Positions 52,131 through 60,901 of a stretch of DNA of 64,000 bases are shown in pieces (the stretch's first letter is position 1; the number at the start of each line of letters is the position of its first letter). The position numbers and the translations under genes were made by a program. Under the pieces are notes generated by a model. It was not told the origin of the DNA. It searched no databases and saw nothing but the letters and a program-made list of their open reading frames with translations. Origin of the DNA: Pseudomonas viridiflava (GTDB lineage Bacteria; Pseudomonadota; Gammaproteobacteria; Pseudomonadales; Pseudomonadaceae); assembly GCA_900596015.1 (NCBI GenBank), contig UVIF01000001.1, positions 992,937 through 1,056,936 on the forward strand, written 5' to 3'.

Positions 52131-52210
52131 CAAGTACGACCCACAGATGTCTACAGCAGTCTGTGAGTCACCTCAAGAAGCCCGCCTCGTGCGGGCTTTC
52201 TTGTTTCTGG
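52131..52210. repeat. Right copy of the 80-bp direct repeat
   Basis: Identical to 50587-50666 and includes a full second copy of the tRNA terminator at 52174-52203. It ends 22 bp before the stop codon of the receptor gene on the minus strand. Confidence 0.95.
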
Positions 52211-52231
52211 CTGTCCCGCAGGTCAAGCGGA

Positions 52232-54451
52232 TTACCAGCGATACGCCACGGTCCCCAGCACCGTGCGCTCATCACCCCAATAGCAGCGACCGGCATTGTT
52301 GCAGCCCGACACGTATTCCTTGTCGAACACGTTCTTCGCGTTCACGTCCACCGACCAGTGCTTGTCGATGTCATACCCGACCAACGCGTCCACCAGCGTC
52401 ACATCGCCCGCCTTCAGCTTGCCGTACAGTGTCGGCGCCGTGTAGGCAAAGGTGTTGTCGAAATAACGCACGCCGCCGCCCAGACGTAAACCGCTCAGCG
52501 CACCTTCCAGGAAGCGATACGTCATCCAGGTCGACGCCTGATTGCGCGGGATGCCCGTGAGCTGACGATCTTCGAACAATGACCCCGGCGCATCCTTGGT
52601 AACCCGCGCATCGGTGTAGGTATACGATGCGACCAAGCTCAGATTGCGCGTCACATCACTGTTCACCTCAAGCTCGACGCCTTTGGACTCGCTCTTGCCA
52701 ACCTGCTGGCTGAAACCGTTGCTGCCTGCCACCACGTCGCGAGATTTGGTCAAGTCGAACACCGCAGCGCTGAAGGTGGTGTTCCAACCTGCAGGCTCAT
52801 ACTTGAGGCCCACTTCATATTGTTCGCTGAGGATCGGATCGAGCAGATCCCCGTTGGGCTGCGACGATTGCTGCACGGGCGTGAATGCAGTGGAATAGCT
52901 GACATAGGGAGAGATGCCGTTATCGAACTGGTACATCACACCCGTCTGCCAACTGAACCGATGATCCCAGCCGTCAAGATCCGTGGCCGCTATCGCCGCG
53001 CTGCCTGGACGAGCCGCGCTGGCACGGTTGCGGTATTGGCTCTGCACCCAGTCCTGACGCCCGCCCAGCAGGAAAATCCAGTTCTCGTACTTGCTTTGCA
53101 ATTGCCCATACGCACCGTACATGTGCTGATCGAGCTGGGAATTCTGCACGTATTGCGAGGCATTCGGTTGCACCGGCGAGAACACTGGCCTGAACACATT
53201 GTAAGTACCGCCCAGGCCTGCGTTCCAATCCTGATTGAACGAGGTACGGTCGTAGCTTGCGCCCAGCAATACCGTGTTATCCAGCGCTCCCGAAGTGAAG
53301 TGTCCTTCGAATTGGTTGTCCACCGAGTAAGTGATCGACTTGTTGTCGCGATCATACGCAGTGCTGCTCAACGTGCTTCCGAAGCCGGCTTGATTCAGAT
53401 TGTTCGGCCAGGTTTCATGACGGTTCAAGCGCGATTCCATGTAGCGCGAGTTCTGCCGGAACTGCCATACCTCGTTTATCTGATGACTGAACTCATAACC
53501 CAAAGTCCAGGTTTCGCGCTCGAAGTCGTCCCAGCTCGGGTTGCCGTTGAACTGGTCCCTGGAGATCTTGCCGTTGACGTTATTGAGCAGTGTTCCTGCC
53601 GCTGGATAGCCCAGCAGCAGTTTGGTACGGTCGCGCTGATAGCTGGACAGCAAGGTCAGTGCCGTGTCCTGGTTGAAATTGAACGTCATCGACGGCGCAA
53701 TGTAGAGGCGGTCATCCGGCACCGAGTCAACTTGCGTATCGGCGTTGCGGCCCAGCATCACCATCCTTCCAAGAATACGATTATCGTCCGTCAACGGGCC
53801 TGATACATCGATTCCGAGCTGGCGCCTGTTATTGCTGCCATAGGTGAACTTGGCTTCGCCTCGCGCAGTCTCGGTTGGCTTCTTGCTCACTAGATTGACC
53901 AATCCGCCGGGCGCATTTTCACCGTAGAGAATCGAGCTCGGGCCTCGAAAGACTTCGGTACGCTCCAGGCCATAGGGCTCGGTCGTGGTGTCGTAGCGGT
54001 TACCTTGCAGGCGCAGACCATCCTTCAGCAAACCATAGCCATAGTCGGTGGCGTTGTAACCTCTGATGGAAAACAGATCACCGGCCAGGCCGTCACCGAC
54101 AGCGAAAGGCGGGGCGAAGATGCCTGGTACGTAGCCGAGAATGTCGGTAAGGGTCTGCGAGCCCTGGTCTTGGATGCGTTGACGCGTTACCACCGAAACC
54201 GAACGCGGAGTCTCGGACAAAGGCGTGCTGGTTTTGGTACCCGCGGTGCTGTTGCGCACCTGGTAGCCCACAGTCTGCTGGCTTTCCGGTGCTTGCTCGG
54301 AAATGACCAAGTCTTGCAATTGCAGTGCTGTGCCCTTGCTCACAGGCCTGGCCGGTGCTTCCTCGGCAGCGACCATCGCGTGCCAACTGAATGTGGCAAC
54401 AACCAAAGCCAAAGAATTCATGCCGAGACTCATCTTGTTATTGCAAGCCAT
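52232..54451 (-). CDS. TonB-dependent siderophore receptor, FhuA/FpvA-like
   Basis: A 739-residue outer-membrane receptor. A signal peptide (about residues 1-29, ending AAE) precedes a plug domain (about 45-200) with SETPRSVSVVTRQRIQDQG, the typical siderophore-receptor start, and FSIRGYN, then EVFRGPSSILYGENAPGGLVNLV (split, about 164-186). The 22-strand barrel ends in Trp. Plug sequence features fit the ferrichrome/hydroxamate group, but ligand cannot be fixed. There is no N-terminal signalling domain, so it is not a FecI/FpvI-type transducer. A possible Fur box is upstream at 54534. Confidence 0.9.
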   Translation of the reverse strand: MACNNKMSLGMNSLALVVATFSWHAMVAAEEAPARPVSKGTALQLQDLVISEQAPESQQTVGYQVRNSTAGTKTSTPLSETPRSVSVVTRQRIQDQGSQTLTDILGYVPGIFAPPFAVGDGLAGDLFSIRGYNATDYGYGLLKDGLRLQGNRYDTTTEPYGLERTEVFRGPSSILYGENAPGGLVNLVSKKPTETARGEAKFTYGSNNRRQLGIDVSGPLTDDNRILGRMVMLGRNADTQVDSVPDDRLYIAPSMTFNFNQDTALTLLSSYQRDRTKLLLGYPAAGTLLNNVNGKISRDQFNGNPSWDDFERETWTLGYEFSHQINEVWQFRQNSRYMESRLNRHETWPNNLNQAGFGSTLSSTAYDRDNKSITYSVDNQFEGHFTSGALDNTVLLGASYDRTSFNQDWNAGLGGTYNVFRPVFSPVQPNASQYVQNSQLDQHMYGAYGQLQSKYENWIFLLGGRQDWVQSQYRNRASAARPGSAAIAATDLDGWDHRFSWQTGVMYQFDNGISPYVSYSTAFTPVQQSSQPNGDLLDPILSEQYEVGLKYEPAGWNTTFSAAVFDLTKSRDVVAGSNGFSQQVGKSESKGVELEVNSDVTRNLSLVASYTYTDARVTKDAPGSLFEDRQLTGIPRNQASTWMTYRFLEGALSGLRLGGGVRYFDNTFAYTAPTLYGKLKAGDVTLVDALVGYDIDKHWSVDVNAKNVFDKEYVSGCNNAGRCYWGDERTVLGTVAYRW

Positions 54452-54533
54452 CTACCTTCTCCTCCCCTGAAGATCCTGCGAAAGCCAGCCCATTTTGTAA
54501 CGGTATATCTCGGGGCGGAAATTAACATAGAGT

Positions 54534-54558
54534 GATTTGCATTAACATTATTGTTAGC
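54534..54558 (-). promoter_or_regulatory. Possible Fur box of the siderophore receptor
   Basis: On the minus strand AACAATAATGTTAATGCAAAT resembles the Fur hexamer pattern AATAAT-x-TTAAT, about 85 bp before the receptor ATG. The match to the 19-bp consensus is only partial. Confidence 0.35.
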
Positions 54559-54672
54559 GAATAAAAGCGCTCCTAACTACTTGAGGGTAGGCGTGCGCTT
54601 TTTTTCGCGCACCCACTTTGGTCCATCTCTAAATTGCTACCATGGCTTTCATTTCCCACCCCGGAGGTCTAC

Positions 54673-55611
54673 ATGCGCGCAACCGTGCTGGTGCTGGTCG
54701 AAACCATCAACGACTACGTGTCGATTCTTGAAGATCAAGGCTACGAGCTGATCATGGCGCCCTCACCGGCAGCCCGCGCAGAGGCCATCGAGCAACACGC
54801 AGATCGCATCGATGCGGTGCTCACCCGCGGGCCACTGGGTCTGACGGCAGACGAAATGGCAGCGCTGCCCAAACTGCGCATCATCTGTGTGCTCGGCGCG
54901 GGTTACGAGAACGTTGACCTGCCCGCCGCCAAGGCGCACGGACTGACCGTAACCAATGGGGCCGGCGTGAATGCATCGTCGGTGGCCGACCACACCTTGG
55001 CGCTGCTGCTGGCCCTGATGCGCGACATCCCCGGCGCCGATGCATCGGTACGCCGAGGTGAGTGGGCCAAGACCATGCGTCCGTCGATAGCCGGCAAGCG
55101 CCTGGGCATCATCGGGCTGGGCGCTGTGGGCATGGCAATCGCCAAGCGCGCCGCATTGGGTTTCGACATGAGCGTGCAGTACCACAATCGCAGCCCGCGC
55201 GATGATGTTGATTATGGCTATTGCGCAAACCCAACGGACTTGGCTGCGGTCAGTGACATCCTGATAATTGCCACGCCCGGCGGCGCGCAGACACGCGCCA
55301 TCGTCGACGCCGCCGTACTGGAAGCACTCGGCCCTCAGGGTTATCTGGTCAATATCGCTCGTGGCAGCGTCGTGTCGACGCCCGATCTATTGGACGCTCT
55401 GCAGAGGCAGGCCATCGCAGGTGCTGCGCTGGACGTCTTCGACGACGAGCCCAATGTACCCGATGCATTGAAAACGCTGCGCAACGTGGTCCTGACGCCT
55501 CACGTGGCCGGCCTGTCACCGGAGGCCACGCAAGACACGGTCAAGATGGTCGAACGCAACCTGAGCGCGTTCTTCACCGGCGAGCCTGTGCTGACACCCG
55601 TCCAGCTCTGA
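54673..55611 (+). CDS. D-isomer specific 2-hydroxyacid dehydrogenase
   Basis: A 312-residue NAD(P)-dependent enzyme of the D-2-hydroxyacid dehydrogenase family. The nucleotide-binding motif is GIIGLGAVG (about residues 147-155). The catalytic Arg lies in NIARGSVV, Glu in DVFDDEPN and His in LTPHVAG. The substrate could be hydroxypyruvate, glyoxylate or hydroxyphenylpyruvate. Start at 54673 with GGAGG six bases upstream. Confidence 0.92.
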   Translation: MRATVLVLVETINDYVSILEDQGYELIMAPSPAARAEAIEQHADRIDAVLTRGPLGLTADEMAALPKLRIICVLGAGYENVDLPAAKAHGLTVTNGAGVNASSVADHTLALLLALMRDIPGADASVRRGEWAKTMRPSIAGKRLGIIGLGAVGMAIAKRAALGFDMSVQYHNRSPRDDVDYGYCANPTDLAAVSDILIIATPGGAQTRAIVDAAVLEALGPQGYLVNIARGSVVSTPDLLDALQRQAIAGAALDVFDDEPNVPDALKTLRNVVLTPHVAGLSPEATQDTVKMVERNLSAFFTGEPVLTPVQL

Positions 55612-55616
55612 AACGT

Positions 55617-55650
55617 GTGGGAGCGTAGCGGGCGGCGAGCCCGCTGCTCC
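55617..55650. terminator. Hairpin between the dehydrogenase gene and sodC
   Basis: GGGAGCGTAGCGGGC / GCCCGCTGCTCCC forms a long near-perfect stem directly after the dehydrogenase stop. No T-run is present, so it may be a REP-derived end structure rather than an intrinsic terminator. Confidence 0.5.
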
Positions 55651-55667
55651 CCAGCCTCATACAGCGA

Positions 55668-56192
55668 TCAGATCACCCCACAGGCCATCCGCGCCGCACC
55701 ACCGCCCAACGGCGCCGGTGAATCGGCGTGGTTGTCACCACCGGCATGCACCATCAGTGCATGCCCTTCCACTTCGCTGAGCTTTTTCAAACGCGGCGCC
55801 AGCACCGGATACGTTGCGGTACCGTCGGCGTTCACGTAGATCGCCGGCAAATCACCCAAATGCCCCTTGGCATCGTAAGGCCCCAGGTGCTTGCCGGTCT
55901 TCTGTGGATCGAAGTGTCCGCCCGCCGCTTCCGCCGCCGACATCTTGCCATCCTTCATCGCCGCCGCGCAGCTGCCGTTGGCATGCACGTGGAAGCCATG
56001 CACGCCCGCAGGCAAAGATTTGAGCTGTGGCGTGAATTCAAGGCCGTAAGGCGTTTCCTCGATCATCACCGTGCCGATCGGCTGGGGTGCGCCCTCGGCA
56101 CTGACCAGGTTGATCTGGACTTCCTTGGATGCCGCATTGGCGCTACCGATCGACATCGCTGCCATCAGTGCCAGCCAGCCATAAGACTTCAT
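55668..56192 (-). CDS. sodC: Cu/Zn superoxide dismutase, periplasmic
   Basis: A 174-residue exported enzyme. The signal peptide is [20 protein letters not shown] (residues 1-20). Copper/zinc ligands are clustered in [13 protein letters not shown] (about 63-75) and [12 protein letters not shown] (about 90-101). The disulfide pair and active-site Arg lie in [12 protein letters not shown]. It removes superoxide in the periplasm. Start chosen at the ATG at 56192, giving the signal peptide; the open frame extends upstream without one. Confidence 0.94.
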   Translation of the reverse strand: MKSYGWLALMAAMSIGSANAASKEVQINLVSAEGAPQPIGTVMIEETPYGLEFTPQLKSLPAGVHGFHVHANGSCAAAMKDGKMSAAEAAGGHFDPQKTGKHLGPYDAKGHLGDLPAIYVNADGTATYPVLAPRLKKLSEVEGHALMVHAGGDNHADSPAPLGGGAARMACGVI

Positions 56193-56292
56193 CGTGCCTC
56201 CCTCGCTTCGCGTTTGATTACCGAAAAGGCCACGACCCAAGCCGTCGCCCATTCGATTCAGAACCCGAATGAGGCCCACTCGTTCCTGGCCA

Positions 56293-56937
56293 TCAATCCA
56301 GCGCGCGCAAACGGTACTGTGGTGGCAACTGATCGAAGCCACTGATGGTCACATCCAGGCTCTTCCAGCGGCCGTCCTTGATGCCATAGATGCAGCCATG
56401 CACCGACAGCTCCTGGCCGCGATGCCAGGCGTTCTGGACAATACTGGTGTGCCCCACGTTGGCCACCTGCTGAATCACGTTAAGTTCGCACAGCCGGTCG
56501 ACCTGCTCTTCTTCGGTCGGTAGGGTCGCCAGCGTTTTGCGGTGCTCGTAGTACAGGTCGCGAATGGTCCGCAGCCAGCCATCGATCAGCCCCAGCTGAC
56601 GATCCTGCATCGCCGCGCGCACACCGCCGCAGCCATAGTGACCGGTGACCAGAATGTGTTTGACCTTGAGCACGTCGACCGCGTACTGAATCACCGACAT
56701 GCAGTTCAGATCGGTGTGCAGCACCACATTGGCAACGTTGCGGTGGACGAACAGATCGCCCGGCAACATGCCGACAATCTCGTTGGCCGGCACGCGCGCG
56801 TCCGAGCAGCCGATCCAGAGAAATTCAGGAGTCTGCTGGCGTGCCAGTTTGGCGAAGAACTCCGGATCCTCTTCCTTGATCGCTTCGGCCCAACGCGCGT
56901 TGTTGTCGATCAGTTCCTGTAGATCATGCATGTTCAA
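56293..56937 (-). CDS. can: Beta-class carbonic anhydrase
   Basis: A 214-residue zinc enzyme interconverting CO2 and bicarbonate. Zinc ligands are Cys and Asp of [13 protein letters not shown] (about 42-54) and His and Cys of [13 protein letters not shown] (about 97-109). The sequence and length match E. coli Can. It is divergent from the acidic protein gene at 57070 across 132 bp. Confidence 0.95.
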   Translation of the reverse strand: MNMHDLQELIDNNARWAEAIKEEDPEFFAKLARQQTPEFLWIGCSDARVPANEIVGMLPGDLFVHRNVANVVLHTDLNCMSVIQYAVDVLKVKHILVTGHYGCGGVRAAMQDRQLGLIDGWLRTIRDLYYEHRKTLATLPTEEEQVDRLCELNVIQQVANVGHTSIVQNAWHRGQELSVHGCIYGIKDGRWKSLDVTISGFDQLPPQYRLRALD

Positions 56938-57069
56938 GCCTCAAGAATGATTTGGATTATGACTGGCCAGCGCCGCACAAGGTCACGGTCGGTCCCGACA
57001 AATCACGCTGAATCTTTCCATCCGCACGAGGGTCAACCCTATCTAGACACACACCAGAGGATTGCCGTA

Positions 57070-57477
57070 ATGACTGACTCCCATCGCCCCTACGATGCGC
57101 CACAACCCAACCCGATCGACGATACCGAAGATCGCATGGGCCAAGTCCGCGAGCTGGATTTCGATGACACGGACGGTCCCACCGGCCGGATCGGCGACAC
57201 CATTCCCGCCGACGAGCTGGAGCATCTGGTCCCTGAAGAGCGCGTACGCGAAGCAGGCCTGACCGGCGCCTCGATGGATGATCACAATCCGACCGACGAC
57301 GACCTGAGCCCAGAAACATTGATCCACGAGGATGGCGCACGTTCGCCCAACGAGCCAGGCGAAAGCGGTCCCGCTGATCAGGAACTGAGCTTCGTCGATG
57401 AAGATGACATTGGCGGCGGCGATGGCCTGGATGAAGAAGAACTGGCCCTGATCGATCCGCTCGACGGCAAACGCTGA
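57070..57477 (+). CDS. Strongly acidic hypothetical protein
   Basis: A 135-residue protein with no membrane helix or signal peptide. I count 25 Asp and 16 Glu (30% of residues), one Lys and no Cys or Trp. Acidic clusters occur at the N-terminus (PIDDTEDRMGQV), the middle (DDHNPTDDDLSP) and the C-terminus (DEDDIGGGDGLDEEELALI). It is probably intrinsically disordered. Similar Pseudomonas proteins have been labelled 'HPr-related' or 'serine kinase/phosphatase', but I see no motif that supports either. A longer frame from 56926 is less likely, since ATG 57070 fits the better-conserved start. Confidence 0.75.
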   Translation: MTDSHRPYDAPQPNPIDDTEDRMGQVRELDFDDTDGPTGRIGDTIPADELEHLVPEERVREAGLTGASMDDHNPTDDDLSPETLIHEDGARSPNEPGESGPADQELSFVDEDDIGGGDGLDEEELALIDPLDGKR

Positions 57478-57552
57478 GGCCAGCGTCCACACCGATCACT
57501 TTCCCAGGCTCATGCAGGGCAGTGATCGGTGGCGCTTACTTGAACAAAGCAG

Positions 57553-58005
57553 TCATTCGAACAACGTACAGGCCATGACCAGCGCATCCTCGCGCCCACC
57601 GGCCATGGGGTAATAGTCCCGTCGCTTGCCGATCTCATTGAAGCCATAGCGTTCGTACAGGCGGTACGCCGACTGATTGCTGGCGCGCAGCTCCAGAAAG
57701 CACTCACGCCCGCCCAGCTCGTAGGCTCGCGACATCAGCCGTTCAAGCAACTTCAAACCCAGTCCACGACCTTGGTTTTCCGGCTTCACGGTGATGTTCA
57801 GCAGATGAGCCTCATCGATGATGACATTGAGAACGCCATGGCCGACCTGCTGCTGCCCGTCGAACATCAGCCAGATCTCGTAGGATTTCAGGCCGTCGAG
57901 AAAGATGCCCCGCGTCCATGGATGCGAATAGGCAGCGAATTCGATCTTCAGTACGGCATCCAGATCTGCCTCGGTCATTCGCCGAAAGCTTACGGCATCA
58001 CTCAT
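57553..58005 (-). CDS. rimI: Ribosomal protein S18 alanine N-acetyltransferase
   Basis: A 150-residue GNAT acetyltransferase that acetylates the N-terminal Ala of S18. The acetyl-CoA loop is PENQGRGLGLKLL (about residues 76-88), and ELRASNQSAYRLYERYGF is typical of RimI. The start ATG at 58005 overlaps the end of the upstream holD-like gene by eight bases. In E. coli rimI also follows holD. Confidence 0.93.
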   Translation of the reverse strand: MSDAVSFRRMTEADLDAVLKIEFAAYSHPWTRGIFLDGLKSYEIWLMFDGQQQVGHGVLNVIIDEAHLLNITVKPENQGRGLGLKLLERLMSRAYELGGRECFLELRASNQSAYRLYERYGFNEIGKRRDYYPMAGGREDALVMACTLFE

Positions 58006-58819
58006 CACGATTTTTCCAACGCGGTATCAAACGGCGCATGGCTTGCCACACGGCCGCCTTGCGCTCGGGTTCATCCATCAACAACTCAAGGCCAGGCAGC
58101 GCCCAGGCGGCGCCAAGCCCCTCCACCTGCAACTCCCTATTGTAGTCTTCGGCATTGGCCCCCCCGGCAAAACGAATCGCCGGCAGCCCGACCAGCCACA
58201 GGCACGTGCACGGCGCCTGCTCGAGCTGAGCCATGACGAAGCCCTGAACGAAATCGCAGGCTGCATCCGGCCCCTGGTCCAATTGACCCCGCTGCAGCAG
58301 CGGCCAGCGGATCGGTTCGCCCAGAATCTGTGGCGCATCGGGCAAACCGGCGGCACGCAGCATATCCTTGAGCAGGAGATAGGATGGGTCGCGACTCTGG
58401 AATGCCTGCCCTGTGGCCAGTTCCACCAGCACCAGGCAAGGCCCGGCACGCAACACCTGAAGGGCGAAGCGCGGCGGAAGATTCGCCGGCTTGGCGACCG
58501 GCGTCTCCACGGCCACCTCGGGCACCGCAGTCACGGCCGGGCGTGTGCTGCCCGGCCGCGGCACCTCGATCCTGGGCCGCTGAACCTTGGCAGGCTCGGG
58601 TCTGGCAGGCTCCACCGCGGGTGGCGCACTGGCCACCGCCACCGCCGGCACGCCTTGATCCACGGCCTGCACTGGAAGCAGCAACGCCTCGACGTGCTCC
58701 AGCACGCTGGCACACGATGGCGCTGCGAACGGCAGTTCGGTGCGGGGCAGCCAGTGCACTACCTGCATGGCGTCAAGGTAGGCGCGGCGACGGGACTCGT
58801 TGAGCAAAAGGTCAGCCAT
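57998..58819 (-). CDS. holD: HolD-like DNA polymerase III psi subunit, long form
   Basis: A 273-residue protein upstream of rimI, the same order as E. coli holD-rimI. It begins MADLLLNESRRRAYLDAMQVVHWLPRTELPFAAPS (split), whose DAMQVVHWLPR segment resembles the chi-binding N-terminus of psi. Residues about 70-125 form a Pro/Ala/Val-rich linker. A C-terminal part (about 135-273) has FALQVLRAGPCLVLVEL and later helices. E. coli psi is only 137 residues, so this is a long, linker-containing version as reported for Pseudomonas psi. The holC partner is at 13407. Function is partly inferred from context. Confidence 0.72.
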   Translation of the reverse strand: MADLLLNESRRRAYLDAMQVVHWLPRTELPFAAPSCASVLEHVEALLLPVQAVDQGVPAVAVASAPPAVEPARPEPAKVQRPRIEVPRPGSTRPAVTAVPEVAVETPVAKPANLPPRFALQVLRAGPCLVLVELATGQAFQSRDPSYLLLKDMLRAAGLPDAPQILGEPIRWPLLQRGQLDQGPDAACDFVQGFVMAQLEQAPCTCLWLVGLPAIRFAGGANAEDYNRELQVEGLGAAWALPGLELLMDEPERKAAVWQAMRRLIPRWKNRDE

Positions 58820-58965
58820 CTGTGGGTAAGTCGAGGCGGTGGATTCTACCGGTGTTCGACACAATGTGCCGCCAAGTTTTGCGCACGCCGTCGCCCGCAG
58901 CGCAAATACCCGCCTCGTCATGCAGTACAATCGCGACCCTTTTACTGGCATGAGTCGACCAGCCG

Positions 58966-60255
58966 ATGATCGAACCCAAGCGCGTGCTGCGCGCCCTCGC
59001 CGACCACTGGGCCCTCCTGGAGCCGCTGTGCGAGCACTTCGACCAAGGCACCCTGAGCCTCGTCGAGCTGCGCCAGCAACTGGCTGCCCAGCGCCTGGAA
59101 AGCACTGCTCAGGAGATCACCAGCCTGCTCGACACGTGGATCCGGCTGGACATCCTGGTACCGGTCGCAAAAAGCCCCAACCGCTTCGAGCTCAATGCGC
59201 AGATCCACGACTTTCTCGCCTATCTGCGGCGCGAGCACCGGTTGGGTCTGTGCCTGGAGATCGAAGCCTACCTGCGCCACCTCGAACGTCTGGCCGGACA
59301 CATTCAGGATGCATTCGATATCCGCGACGGCAACGACCTGGCGCGACAACTGCGGCTGCTCGACATGCGTGTGCGCGATGTCCTGAAGAAGCTGGGCAAT
59401 GACGAACAGGCTCTGGTCGCCGTGGCCGAGCGGGCCAAGACCCGCGACCGCCAGGTTGCCTTGCGCCAGCGCTACGCCGAGGTCCTCGCGACCTGGGACG
59501 AGTACGTCGAGCCGATGATCCAGCTGGTCAACGCCGATGGCGCGTTCGAGCAAGGCGTGCGCAAGGTCGAGAACGTCCTCCTGCGCCTGCTTGGGGAGCA
59601 GCAGCGCCTCGGCCACCTGGTCGACGACGACATGCTGCTGCGTACCCACGCGCGCATTCTGGAAATGCAGACCTGCGCTCAGCTGACCTTGCGCCATGCC
59701 CGCGAACTGCTGTTGCCGCTGCGCGAGGAAGCACGTCGGCACAACGCCGTGACCCGTGGCGCGGCCCTCGCGCTTTCGGCCATCCGCCGCAAGGGCCTGG
59801 ACGCCGTGCCGCAAGCCGCCCTGCCGTTGTTCAGCCGCCCGCAAAGCACATTCCTGGGCAGCGCCAGCCAAGTAGAGGCCTACGTCTACGCCCTGGCCCG
59901 CTTCGAAGCCAAGCCGGCGCCCTTTCCCAAGGCGCACAAGAGCGACACGGCAGGCACCCAGCGCGCACCCCGTACCGTCAAGGAAATGCTCGAACGCTGC
60001 GAAAATGCCCTGCCGATGCCCGACCTGATGCTCTGGCTTCTCGACCAGGAACCCGATGGCGCCACCGACGACCTGCTGTACTGGTTCTCACGCCTCTCGC
60101 GTGACAAACGCTTTGCCCGACAGCGCCTCGAACGCCGCGACTACCACACCCGCGAGCATCAGCTCAGCCTGCGCTCCTTCGCCCTGCATTCCAGCGCCGA
60201 GCCCGCCATCGCGGCCGCCTCGGCACACTCCGCGAGCACCGATCATGCATCTTGA
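58966..60255 (+). CDS. mksF: Condensin MksF, kleisin-type subunit
   Basis: A 429-residue, largely helical protein beginning MIEPKRVLRALADHWALLE. It corresponds to the kleisin-like first subunit of the MksBEF (MukBEF-like) condensin found in Pseudomonas, by gene order and by neighbouring mksE and mksB. It bridges the SMC heads with MksE. The stop overlaps the mksE start by 11 bp, and all three genes are co-translated. Naming of the first and second subunits differs between authors. Confidence 0.85.
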   Translation: MIEPKRVLRALADHWALLEPLCEHFDQGTLSLVELRQQLAAQRLESTAQEITSLLDTWIRLDILVPVAKSPNRFELNAQIHDFLAYLRREHRLGLCLEIEAYLRHLERLAGHIQDAFDIRDGNDLARQLRLLDMRVRDVLKKLGNDEQALVAVAERAKTRDRQVALRQRYAEVLATWDEYVEPMIQLVNADGAFEQGVRKVENVLLRLLGEQQRLGHLVDDDMLLRTHARILEMQTCAQLTLRHARELLLPLREEARRHNAVTRGAALALSAIRRKGLDAVPQAALPLFSRPQSTFLGSASQVEAYVYALARFEAKPAPFPKAHKSDTAGTQRAPRTVKEMLERCENALPMPDLMLWLLDQEPDGATDDLLYWFSRLSRDKRFARQRLERRDYHTREHQLSLRSFALHSSAEPAIAAASAHSASTDHAS

Positions 60256-60901
60256 CCTGAACGAACTGACCCATCTGGCGCCGATTTTCCGCGAACTGCT
60301 CAAAGGCTTCCACATCAGCCGCCGCGATCCCGAGTTGTACTCACAGTTGTCCAATCTCCAGGACCTCTACCGTGGCCTGTTCAAGGCCCTGGGCTACGAG
60401 CTGGTGTGCGACACCCGCGGCTTCTACTACTTCGTGCCCGAGCAGGCCGCCGCGCCAGTCAACAAAACTGCCCAGCGCCTTTCCCTGTTTACCTTCATCC
60501 TGGTCGAGCACCTGGCTGACCAAGGCCGTGATCCGATCGCTGTGCTGGATGGCGGAAGCCTTGGCCGCGATGAGCTGCCGGCGCTTCTGGACAAGTACCG
60601 CGACCTGTTCCTGCAGGCCGAAGTGCAGACCCAGGAAGAACTGGAAGAGAAGATTCTCCGACGCATGACCCAACTGGGCTTCACCGCCGAAGACAACGGC
60701 ATCTACCGCTTCCTGGCGCCGATGCATCGGTTTCTCGACGTGTGCCTTTCCGTGCAGCAGGACCGCGACCTTGCCGCCAGCCTGCACAGCGCTTTGCCCC
60801 TGCCGGTGCCGATGCTTGTCGACGACGATAGCGACGACAGCACCGACGAACAGGGCTTGGCCCGTGCAATAGCCCAGGAACGAGAGGAGTTCGACACATG
60901 A
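60245..60901 (+). CDS. mksE: Condensin MksE subunit
   Basis: A 218-residue winged-helix-type accessory protein, starting MHLDLNELTHLAPIFRELLKG, that binds the kleisin. The pattern GYELVCDTRGFYYFVP (about residues 51-66) and the acidic C-terminus (VDDDSDDSTDEQG) are typical. The start overlaps mksF by 11 bp and the end overlaps mksB by four bases (ATGA). Confidence 0.87.
   Translation: MHLDLNELTHLAPIFRELLKGFHISRRDPELYSQLSNLQDLYRGLFKALGYELVCDTRGFYYFVPEQAAAPVNKTAQRLSLFTFILVEHLADQGRDPIAVLDGGSLGRDELPALLDKYRDLFLQAEVQTQEELEEKILRRMTQLGFTAEDNGIYRFLAPMHRFLDVCLSVQQDRDLAASLHSALPLPVPMLVDDDSDDSTDEQGLARAIAQEREEFDT

Larger units (their letters stand above)
50667..52210. mobile_element. Small islet at tRNA-Met flanked by 80-bp direct repeats
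   Basis: About 1.54 kb from the end of the left repeat to the end of the right repeat. Excision by recombination between the repeats would leave tRNA-Met-terminator directly joined to the siderophore receptor region. The content is visibly more AT-rich than the flanks. It holds a gene-poor 550-bp left part with a GAGACC-CTGGCA-GGTCTC inverted repeat (50886-50903), then an overlapping Panacea/membrane-protein gene pair. No integrase or transposase is inside, so movement would need help in trans or homologous recombination. Confidence 0.75.
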
